Origin: Anaerolineae bacterium
GTDB taxonomy: Bacteria > Chloroflexota > Anaerolineae > 4572-78
NCBI GenBank assembly: GCA_027022125.1
Contig: JALVZI010000128.1
Span: forward strand, 1-13,053
Direction of reading: 5' to 3'
DNA: 13,053 bases
The notes under the pieces were generated by a model. That model worked only from the letters and a program-made list of their open reading frames with translations, did not search any database and was not told where the DNA came from. Positions 1 to 6,064 of this stretch are shown piece by piece. Position numbers and translations under genes: made by a program. Position 1 is the first letter of the stretch. Each line of letters starts with the position of its first letter.

Positions 1-8
1 TTTGAGAT

Positions 9-74
9 GTAGGGGCGACCCTTGTGGTCACCCGGAACAGAGCAGCCACAAGGGACCGTCTCTGCTGCCCCTAC
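9..74. repeat. GTAGGGGC-family hairpin repeat, copy 1
   Basis: The outer arms GTAGGGGC (9-16) and GCCCCTAC (67-74) are exact reverse complements. A second, inner pair, CCCTTGTGG (19-27) and CCACAAGGG (46-54), is also perfect. The element ends about 12 bases before the acetyltransferase start. Three further elements with the same GTAGGG-type ends lie in the 4240-4552 gap, so this is a dispersed family of short palindromic repeats. No transposase is present. It could act as a terminator-like structure, or be a non-autonomous mobile hairpin. Confidence 0.75.
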
Positions 75-85
75 TTTTGTAACAA

Positions 86-547
86 ATGGCAATGTCAACC
101 ATAGAAATTGATTCATACCAACCCACAGACAAAACACAGATTATCGAGATAATCAACCGTGTGTGCCATCGTGTGCCGTGGATGACTCCCCGCTATATTC
201 CTACTCCGGCGTGGGAGTATGTACTGAACCAGCAAGCGCCAATGCACCATTTGCTGCTTGTTGCTCGCAGTGATACACGGCTTGTTGGGTGGAGCCGGTT
301 ATTTCCCACCGACGTTGCCACGGTGGTAGAACTGGGTATCGGCGTGTTGCCTGACTATTGGCAACAGGGGATTGGCACGATGTTAATGGAGCGTACCATC
401 GCCCGGGCGCGCGCGAACGGTGTCACTAAAATTGTGCTGACAACCCATCATCGTAATGCACCGGCGCACAAATTATTTGCCCGGTTCGGATTTTCGCTCA
501 CGGCGCGGCGTGAATCGTATTGGTGTATGGAAGCAGCCATCGTTTGA
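86..547 (+). CDS. GNAT-family N-acetyltransferase
   Basis: This 153-residue protein has the GNAT fold pattern, which transfers an acetyl group from acetyl-CoA to an amine. The central strand ELGIGVLPDYW (82-92) leads into the acetyl-CoA pyrophosphate loop QQGIGT (93-98), the Q/R-x-x-G-x-G/A motif A. It is followed by helix LMERTIARARANG and by the motif B region N124-APAHKLFARFGF, typical of GNATs in which an Asn is followed by a helix ending in a GF turn. The length is normal for a single-domain GNAT. The substrate cannot be told from sequence; candidates are small amines, antibiotics or protein N-termini. No clear Shine-Dalgarno sequence precedes ATG 86, and a second in-frame ATG lies two codons later at 92. 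The repeat immediately upstream may have displaced the native leader. It reads with the ATPase genes, but a separate -10 box follows it, so it is probably its own unit. Confidence 0.88.
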   Translation: MAMSTIEIDSYQPTDKTQIIEIINRVCHRVPWMTPRYIPTPAWEYVLNQQAPMHHLLLVARSDTRLVGWSRLFPTDVATVVELGIGVLPDYWQQGIGTMLMERTIARARANGVTKIVLTTHHRNAPAHKLFARFGFSLTARRESYWCMEAAIV

Positions 548-556
548 TGAGTGAAA

Positions 557-571
557 GATTGAATATCAATC
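557..571. promoter_or_regulatory. Small palindrome upstream of the membrane ATPase gene
   Basis: GATTGA-ATA-TCAATC is a perfect inverted repeat with 6-base arms. It starts 10 bases after the acetyltransferase stop and lies about 33 bases upstream of a TATAAT box. The size and place would suit a dimeric repressor or activator site. It could also be a chance AT-rich palindrome. Confidence 0.3.
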
Positions 572-603
572 TATGCGGCGGGTTCAACATATTGCGCCAC
601 AAA

Positions 604-609
604 TATAAT
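604..609 (+). promoter_or_regulatory. Probable -10 box for the first ATPase unit
   Basis: A perfect TATAAT lies 30 bases before ATG 639, which would place the transcript start near 616 and give a leader of about 23 bases. No good -35 hexamer is found 15-18 bases upstream (the region reads GGTTCAAC), so activation by another factor is possible. It implies that the ATPase unit is transcribed independently of the acetyltransferase. Confidence 0.45.
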
Positions 610-638
610 GCCACGCCATCATTTCAATAGAGAGTCTT

Positions 639-2834
639 ATGATTTCAAGAATGAAAGATTTTTTTCAACAAAAGGTAATGAGTATCGGTAGATGGTGGAA
701 ACGATACTGGTTACTGGCAATACCGGGGATTATCGCTTTTTCTTTGGTTGTATGTTGGGTTTTGGTAAATACTGCCGGCACCGTCAATGATGAGAAGCAA
801 ATAGTGGAAGTGAAACCCGGTAAACCCGGCGAACAATTGGTCGTCAGTTATCCGGCAAAAGTGTTGTACAATGCGCCGCCGCGTGCCGTAAAAATTACCT
901 ATATTTCCCCTATGACCCACTCAACAACACTTACCGTTACCATTTCGCACGCCTTTATTGTGTCTGGTACGGTCGGTGTACCAACCGGGGAAAATGGTGA
1001 TTTAAGATTTACTTTCCCAATAACTACAGCCACAACGGCAAACAATTATTCACTGCTAATTGCCAACGCACACACAATTTCTGGTACGTGGGTATTATGG
1101 AAACCATCCCCTACGCAAACGATAGTTGTTCAACCAGGTAGCAGATTCACATTACCGGTTACCGCTGTAATTGAAGTGGAAACCGCCAAAAAATATGTTT
1201 GGCGCAAGTTTCTCACACAGACGGTCAACGAAAAAACGCCGCTAGCGATTGCCATCTTCGCATTGGTATCATGGGTCATTTACTTGTTTCGAGACTATCG
1301 TGAAAAACAAGTGCAGGAACGAGATGAAGCCGAAGAATTATTCGAAGCAGCAAAATCTTCTTTAGAGAAGGCGGAACTGGTTAAGGCATATGCTCAATTT
1401 AATCGTCTGAAGTCATCCGGGCTGGTAACATATGTTGCTAAAGATGATATGGCATATTTGCGTAGTCTCTTCAAGATGACAGAGGAAGGTATTTCGGTAG
1501 AAACGGTTCGTTCCACCCGTTGGATACCGGCAGTTGCCGGTTTGTTGGTAGCACTCTACCACAATAAAACCATCAAGAACACAGTTGATTACTTTTTAGC
1601 AGTACGGTTTATCAACAAACAACTTGCATTCAAAGATATTAATATTAATGTTGATATTCGTGAAGAGTTAAACAACATTCTACAAGCATTGCCAACTGCG
1701 TTTGAGGAGACACGCGCGAAAGCTGACAAAAAGGAAGAATTGCGTACCGAACCCACCGTGCAATTACCGTGGCGACCGGCGCGCGAAAAACCGAAAGATA
1801 TTTTCACTGAGATATCTGATACCAAAATAGTTGATTCTTTCAGCAGGTTCTTTCAACCCGCTGCCGAGCAAGATTTAGACGTGCTATTCGGCAATGTCAG
1901 TGGCTTTTGGAGTGGGCATCCTCTATACCAACGACTAACAAATAACATCCACTTGCCTCAAGTTATTGTCGGTGCGCGCGGCAGTGGTAAAACTGCGTTT
2001 GCCAAAGCGTTACTAGAGATTGGTTCGCCGGAAGGTGAAACGCTCAACGTTTTTCCCGTTTACGTGCGTCTATCAAAAAGTAGCACTTCCAATTTAAGAC
2101 AGTTGGTCAGAAGAAAGTTTGCACAACAAGTGTGGCGCTATTTTTTGGTAATACCGGAAGCGCTAGCGGGTATCACGGTTACCGGTAGAGAGATATTGGC
2201 AATGTTGATATGCACCGATAACAATTATGGTAGATTCGCTATTGCGGAGATTTCTGGCAGAATTGAGAAAATAAGTCTGAACCGTACCACTGATGAGAAA
2301 GAGATTTTTCGCCGTTCGGCATTAGAAGCATTACGCGATAGTTTAGAGCAGCAACAAAAACGAGCACAATATCTCACCGATGACGAATGGTTAAATGCCG
2401 CTTCGTTCTTTATTACCCAGCAGCAATTTAAAACCGGCTTGATTGCCCTTGACCTCGATGAGGCGGATGAGTATATATTACATCTATTATACCGCTGGCT
2501 GGATTATAACTTAACCGGCAAATTGTTTTTGTCTCAAGCAAACCCGATGTGGTATGCTCGCCATAATATCTTATCTTTAATTTGGACACCGAAACAACTA
2601 AGAGATATGATAGACTGGCGTATGACAAGCATCAGCCAATCTACCGGTCAAAGAAGCGAACTCATACTCAGCACATATTTTCAGGAATCTATCTACGAAG
2701 CATTCCGGCGTAAAGCTGAACAAGGTACTAATCCGCGACAATGGGCAATAGTGTGGCAAGCACTCGTGAACACCCATCTGCAATACAATCCCAATACTGC
2801 CATCTTTACGCAAGCAGATATTGATCGTATTTAA
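639..2834 (+). CDS. Membrane-anchored P-loop ATPase with extracytoplasmic domain
   Basis: This 731-residue protein appears to join a membrane sensor to a cytoplasmic ATPase. A basic N-terminus (SIGRWWKRYW) leads into a first membrane span at about 23-44. Residues 46-198 are Thr/Val-rich and strand-like without cysteines, suggesting a beta-sandwich outside the membrane. A second span at about 201-217 (LAIAIFALVSWVIYLF) returns the chain to the cytoplasm. A charged helical, coiled-coil-like linker follows at 218-260. A mostly helical region of unknown type (about 265-360) precedes the ATPase. The ATPase has Walker A GARGSGKT (445-452) and Walker B LIALDLDEAD (601-610) with acidic residues in place. 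A PAAEQD motif (407-412) lies upstream of Walker A; a similar motif is found in the ATPase at 4749. ATG 639 has only a weak ribosome site. The next gene follows after 9 bases. Sensing by the outer domain is inferred; no family name is assigned. Confidence 0.8.
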   Translation: MISRMKDFFQQKVMSIGRWWKRYWLLAIPGIIAFSLVVCWVLVNTAGTVNDEKQIVEVKPGKPGEQLVVSYPAKVLYNAPPRAVKITYISPMTHSTTLTVTISHAFIVSGTVGVPTGENGDLRFTFPITTATTANNYSLLIANAHTISGTWVLWKPSPTQTIVVQPGSRFTLPVTAVIEVETAKKYVWRKFLTQTVNEKTPLAIAIFALVSWVIYLFRDYREKQVQERDEAEELFEAAKSSLEKAELVKAYAQFNRLKSSGLVTYVAKDDMAYLRSLFKMTEEGISVETVRSTRWIPAVAGLLVALYHNKTIKNTVDYFLAVRFINKQLAFKDININVDIREELNNILQALPTAFEETRAKADKKEELRTEPTVQLPWRPAREKPKDIFTEISDTKIVDSFSRFFQPAAEQDLDVLFGNVSGFWSGHPLYQRLTNNIHLPQVIVGARGSGKTAFAKALLEIGSPEGETLNVFPVYVRLSKSSTSNLRQLVRRKFAQQVWRYFLVIPEALAGITVTGREILAMLICTDNNYGRFAIAEISGRIEKISLNRTTDEKEIFRRSALEALRDSLEQQQKRAQYLTDDEWLNAASFFITQQQFKTGLIALDLDEADEYILHLLYRWLDYNLTGKLFLSQANPMWYARHNILSLIWTPKQLRDMIDWRMTSISQSTGQRSELILSTYFQESIYEAFRRKAEQGTNPRQWAIVWQALVNTHLQYNPNTAIFTQADIDRI

Positions 2835-2843
2835 GGATATATC

Positions 2844-4166
2844 GTGAACACTCACTGGGATGACCGGCTTTTTGCCACAACCGAAGAACGTACCCCCCAA
2901 GATAACGAGCATTGGTGGCAAACCTGCTACTTGCCCCCTGTTGCCGAGGTTACATTTCGCGGCGTAGAGCGGTCGGTAATTGCGTATGGTGTGCCAGGCA
3001 GCGGCAAAACCACCTTGTTACAATCTTTTGAACACACTGAAAACGGACAATACCTGTTTATACATTACCCGCCTTCTTACTGGCCCGGCGAAGTCCACGC
3101 TTGGGTAACCGGCTATGGGCATTTAGGGCAAATTATGGCGCGTGCAACCTTAGCCGTCAAAGAACATCTATCCCGACATCCCGAAAAATTGAATAACTTA
3201 TCAGACATCAATCAAGAATTTTTGCGCTGGTTGATTGAAAAATACAATGGGAGACGAGCTATATTGCGCTGGGCAGACGCTATGGGTTTTACATCGTTAT
3301 TGAAACTGCTCAAGCAACCATTTACGGATATTTATCCGACGGTAACTCAATTGCCCGATATTCAGGGACAAATTGAAGAGTTGATTACCTTGAGTCGTCG
3401 CTTGGGATTTGCCAAAGGAGTTGCGGTGTTGATTGATATACACCACTTTGATATTGACAGCAAAGAACAACGTGAAAAACTAACAAGCCTTTTCAGTTGG
3501 TTGACGCCGTTGCATTTTACCGGTTTTGTGATGAAAGTTGTTATGCCCGATAGTATCGTAAAACAAACAAATCTCATAAACGCTACCAGACGGCGTATCA
3601 CATTTGTGCCGATAAAATGGTCAGATGAACATTGCCGGCAATTGGAATCTAAATACATACAAAGCGCCAGTGACGGTCAACTGAAAAATCTCACCGATAT
3701 GGCTACCGATAACGTAGTCACTCAATTAAAAACAACCTTGTTGCCGTATCATAAAGGTTTAACACCGCGAGGTAGCCTGAATTTAATACAGGTATTATGG
3801 CAACAGTATGCCAAAACAGGTACATTACTCGATGCAACTCATTACGAAACATTACTGCACACCTATTTCAGTCGGTATATACCACTGATGATTGATACTG
3901 CGCATAAAGGCGTTTGGTTGGGGCAAAAATTCATTGCGCTAGATGAACGTCCGTATGCAATATTAGAGACATTGTGGCGGTTTAAAGAATCTGATGACGA
4001 TGCTTATTATGCGCTTATGGGTATTGCCGGCAAAGCGGGCAATCTAAATACCCTTGTGAGTCGTTTGCGCCACCAAATCGAGCCGCTGCCCCGCCAACCC
4101 ATTTATATCCGCAATACCCGTAGTCGGGGATATTGGCTGGAAAACTACGCAGAATTACCTCACTGA
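2844..4166 (+). CDS. P-loop ATPase fused to OmpR/PhoB-type winged-helix DNA-binding domain
   Basis: This 440-residue protein is likely a DNA-binding ATPase. Walker A is GVPGSGKTT (49-57) and a Walker B-like strand is AVLIDIHHF (194-202), with Asp198 but His rather than Glu after it. The last 85 residues (about 356-435) match the OmpR/PhoB effector fold: an opening GVWLGQKFIALDERPYAILE strand-helix, then the recognition helix region NLNTLVSRLRHQIEP and the wing IYIRNTRSRGYWLEN, equivalent to the family's R-G-x-GY hairpin. There is no receiver domain, so the ATPase module takes the place of phosphorylation input. The start is GTG 2844, set by AAGGA at 2833-2837, which overlaps the upstream stop codon. 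This indicates a tightly coupled operon with the membrane ATPase. It probably carries that sensor's signal to DNA; a target could be the promoter region near 4560-4680 (inference). Confidence 0.83.
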   Translation: MNTHWDDRLFATTEERTPQDNEHWWQTCYLPPVAEVTFRGVERSVIAYGVPGSGKTTLLQSFEHTENGQYLFIHYPPSYWPGEVHAWVTGYGHLGQIMARATLAVKEHLSRHPEKLNNLSDINQEFLRWLIEKYNGRRAILRWADAMGFTSLLKLLKQPFTDIYPTVTQLPDIQGQIEELITLSRRLGFAKGVAVLIDIHHFDIDSKEQREKLTSLFSWLTPLHFTGFVMKVVMPDSIVKQTNLINATRRRITFVPIKWSDEHCRQLESKYIQSASDGQLKNLTDMATDNVVTQLKTTLLPYHKGLTPRGSLNLIQVLWQQYAKTGTLLDATHYETLLHTYFSRYIPLMIDTAHKGVWLGQKFIALDERPYAILETLWRFKESDDDAYYALMGIAGKAGNLNTLVSRLRHQIEPLPRQPIYIRNTRSRGYWLENYAELPH

Positions 4167-4239
4167 TGCTACGCAGTGTGAGTGCTGACAAACATTTACC
4201 GGGTTACGAAAGATTATATATCGGGTCGAAAGCAAAAAC

Positions 4240-4265
4240 GTAGGGGCACGCTGCAGCGTGCCCTA
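4240..4265. repeat. GTAGGGGC-family hairpin repeat, copy 2
   Basis: GTAGGGGCACGCTG followed by CAGCGTGCCCTA. Positions 4244-4263 are a perfect 20-base palindrome centred between 4253 and 4254. The right outer arm has lost one C compared with the left, so the outermost bases pair only with a bulge. It lies 74 bases after the stop of the ATPase-winged helix gene and could end that transcript, although no T-run follows. Confidence 0.75.
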
Positions 4266-4300
4266 TGAAGCGAGAAAATCGGGGAAATAACGCCAAAATC

Positions 4301-4330
4301 GGTAGGGACGGCTCGCGAGCCGCCCCTACC
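4301..4330. repeat. GTAGGGGC-family hairpin repeat, copy 3
   Basis: A 30-base palindrome with ends GGTAGGG and CCCTACC and the centre GGCTCGCGAGCC. Every position pairs except one A/C mismatch (4308/4323). It lies only 35 bases after copy 2, so the gap holds a tandem cluster of these elements. Confidence 0.78.
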
Positions 4331-4400
4331 ATCGCTACTGTATTTCGGCTTGCCGGGGGGAATCAAATCCTCGGCTGCGTAACATGAGTTACCTCAATAA

Positions 4401-4472
4401 ATCACCTTACACAGTTTAGGACTTACGCAGGCGGAAGATTTCAGCCACGAATTTCCACAGATTACACGAATT
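4401..4472. repeat. Dispersed-repeat-like intergenic segment
   Basis: This stretch holds CACCTTAC (4403-4410), TTAGGACTTACGCA (4416-4429) and a short direct repeat CACGAATT at 4446-4453 and 4465-4472. CACCTTACGCAA recurs near 12764, suggesting fragments of a repeated intergenic sequence. No open frame or transposase remnant is seen between 4331 and 4521. Confidence 0.3.
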
Positions 4473-4521
4473 AAAAATTGTAACTGCACCGGGTGTGATT
4501 GTATTTTGAATAATCGTCACC

Positions 4522-4552
4522 GTAGGGGCTGAACGGCGCTTCACCCCCCTAC
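4522..4552. repeat. GTAGGGGC-family hairpin repeat, copy 4
   Basis: The ends GTAGGGG (4522-4528) and CCCCTAC (4546-4552) are perfect complements. The inner TGAA (4530-4533) pairs with TTCA (4540-4543). The interior is less symmetrical than in copies 2 and 3. It lies just upstream of the AGATA repeats and promoter of the second ATPase unit. Confidence 0.65.
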
Positions 4553-4559
4553 TTGTGTA

Positions 4560-4608
4560 AGATAGCTGTAAGCCTCAAGAGATATACCCGAAAGATATAC
4601 AACAGATA
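4560..4608 (+). promoter_or_regulatory. AGATA direct repeats upstream of the 4749 promoter
   Basis: AGATA occurs at 4560, 4580, 4593 and 4604. The middle two extend to AGATATAC (4580-4587 and 4593-4600). The last three are spaced 13 and 11 bases apart and end about 26 bases before the -10 box. OmpR/PhoB-type regulators typically bind direct repeats with 10-11 base periods overlapping or just upstream of the -35 region, and a gene with such a winged helix lies immediately upstream. A role as an activator site is inference only. Confidence 0.35.
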
Positions 4609-4631
4609 AGAAGGGTATAAATAGGTTTATG

Positions 4632-4640
4632 TGGTATAAT
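4632..4640 (+). promoter_or_regulatory. Extended -10 promoter of the second ATPase unit
   Basis: TGGTATAAT combines a perfect TATAAT (4635-4640) with the upstream TG of an extended -10 element. The position expected for -35 (about 4612-4617) reads AGGGTA, which is not a consensus hexamer. An extended -10 plus upstream activator sites would explain this. The predicted transcript start is near 4647, leaving a leader of about 100 bases. Confidence 0.55.
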
Positions 4641-4662
4641 GCAATTAAGTTACCATAAAAGT

Positions 4663-4676
4663 AGAGTGTTCACTCT
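4663..4676. promoter_or_regulatory. Palindrome just downstream of the promoter
   Basis: AGAGTG-TT-CACTCT is a perfect inverted repeat with 6-base arms, lying about 16 bases after the predicted transcript start. The place suits a repressor operator. In RNA it could form a small hairpin, but a two-base loop would open one pair. Confidence 0.35.
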
Positions 4677-4748
4677 CATATATCTATACATAGTAGTACC
4701 CATCCTAATCAGCAGCAACTAGTTCCTTAAATAAGAAGGCATTATGTA

Positions 4749-5990
4749 ATGGAGAATCAGCGACAGATATACTTATTGAAAACACTGGAACTATCTCACG
4801 ACCCTTTTGCTTCGCCGGTAGCAGAACAAGAAATAAATAAAGGCGATAAAAACCAAAGACCTTATTTTTTTTCTTATTTTGTTGATAACTCGGGATGCGA
4901 AAAACCCATTTGGCAAACACTTCGAGAGCAACGAAACGGTTTCATTTTTGGCGAACCCGGGCTTGGAAAAACCACCTTACGGCTAATTTTAGCCGATGAA
5001 TATCGCGCCACCGACGACCGAACACTTGTTGTTACCTACAATTTGGGAGATGAGATTTCTACCCCCTATACACTAGACGACCATCGCAAAAAAATAACCG
5101 TCGAATTGGCAATAGATTTTTTCATCCAAATTATCGAACGCTTGGATGAAATGGAATCATTCCCCACCGAGAAACAAATTAGTGCTTTGCAAAGACAACT
5201 GTCACTCATTTGGCACAGCACCACAATTCGTTATGTCATACGCCATCTTATGCCCCGTGTCACATCATCTACCCCTTATGGTATTGCCTCAGTATGGCGA
5301 TTTTTGAACCGCCCGCCGGTACGTTATATCACCCCTTCAAACAGAATTAAACGGATTTTGCAGTATTGTTCCGATGATGCCATAGAGGTTATAAAACCGG
5401 CAGCCACCCCCCAAGCCTTAATGGCAGAAGGGCTGGCTGCTGCTAAACTGTGGGGCTTCGACCGGGTGGCGGTACTGGTTGACGGTGTTGACGCCCACTT
5501 CCGTTCTGTGCAACAAATGTACAACCTCATTAAGCCATTGCTGGAAAATATCTCGTTATGGCAACGCAAACACCTCTTTTTCTATTTTTTTCTTCCTCAG
5601 GAATTGGAACCGCAACTACCCCCGAAAAAACAGAATCAAACCTTGACATATCCGCCATTCTATTACACAATAAAGTGGAACTCTAACACACTAGCCCAAT
5701 TGATAAAACAGCGATTTAAAGCCGCCGGCAGTCGGCTTTACGGTTTTAATGATATTGCCGCCCCAGAGTGGAACGGGCAGCTGGAGCAAAAGATTATCAC
5801 AGCAGCAAATGGCTCTCCGAGCAAGCTGCTTGAGGTCGCCAGTGCTTTAATTGATGCCCATGCCAGTCGTGCACCGGAACGTTTACTGCTCACCGGCGAC
5901 GATTGGGACGCTATGGAAGAGTATATCGCACCTTTTTCAACATTAGAGCCTGATACCCCTCTTCCTATGCCATCCCACTATCCCCCCTAG
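4749..5990 (+). CDS. P-loop ATPase of the AEQ-motif type
   Basis: This 413-residue soluble protein is an ATPase of unassigned STAND/AAA-like type. It begins with LSHDPFASPVAEQE (15-28). Its DPF and AEQ elements resemble N-terminal motifs of bacterial ATPases and match PAAEQD in the membrane ATPase at 639. Walker A is GEPGLGKTT (68-76) and Walker B is VAVLVDGVD (240-248). After these come a strand HLFFYFFLP, a Q/K-rich loop and a helical lid (about 312-390) with NGSPSKLLEVA, like the small helical domain of ATPases. The C-terminus is a Pro-rich tail. No effector, membrane or DNA-binding domain is seen. ATG 4749 is preceded by AAGG at 4736-4739. The stop of a two-codon ATG-TAA frame overlaps the start (ATGTAATG). 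It is the first gene after the promoter and may partner the membrane ATPase, given the shared motif. Confidence 0.8.
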   Translation: MENQRQIYLLKTLELSHDPFASPVAEQEINKGDKNQRPYFFSYFVDNSGCEKPIWQTLREQRNGFIFGEPGLGKTTLRLILADEYRATDDRTLVVTYNLGDEISTPYTLDDHRKKITVELAIDFFIQIIERLDEMESFPTEKQISALQRQLSLIWHSTTIRYVIRHLMPRVTSSTPYGIASVWRFLNRPPVRYITPSNRIKRILQYCSDDAIEVIKPAATPQALMAEGLAAAKLWGFDRVAVLVDGVDAHFRSVQQMYNLIKPLLENISLWQRKHLFFYFFLPQELEPQLPPKKQNQTLTYPPFYYTIKWNSNTLAQLIKQRFKAAGSRLYGFNDIAAPEWNGQLEQKIITAANGSPSKLLEVASALIDAHASRAPERLLLTGDDWDAMEEYIAPFSTLEPDTPLPMPSHYPP

Positions 5991-6001
5991 TCGTGCTAAC
6001 A

Positions 6002-6037
6002 GCGAGAAACACGGCTTGGGGTGTGCCACTTTCTCGC
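6002..6037 (+). other. Intergenic hairpin between two ATPase genes
   Basis: GCGAGAAA (6002-6009) and TTTCTCGC (6030-6037) are perfect complements, with an inner GGC/GCC pairing (6013-6015, 6025-6027). It lies 12 bases after one stop and 28 bases before the next start. The trailing CTTTAG is too short a T-run for a good terminator. It could tune relative expression by mRNA processing or partial termination. Confidence 0.45.
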
Positions 6038-6064
6038 CTTTAGATTGCGACAGGGAGACAATCT

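Noticed and set aside
2598..2921. Antisense open frame of 107 codons across the junction of the first two ATPase genes
   Set aside because: It is a shadow of two well-supported genes with Walker motifs and a shared ribosome-site junction. It has no recognisable domain or ribosome site.
4161..4178. Hairpin CACTG/CAGTG spanning the stop codon of the ATPase-winged helix gene as a terminator
   Set aside because: The stem has only five pairs and no T-run follows; it is too weak to call.
4240..4552. CRISPR array or insertion sequence
   Set aside because: The repeats are palindromes with unrelated interiors and irregular spacing. There is no constant repeat-spacer period, no cas gene and no transposase frame.
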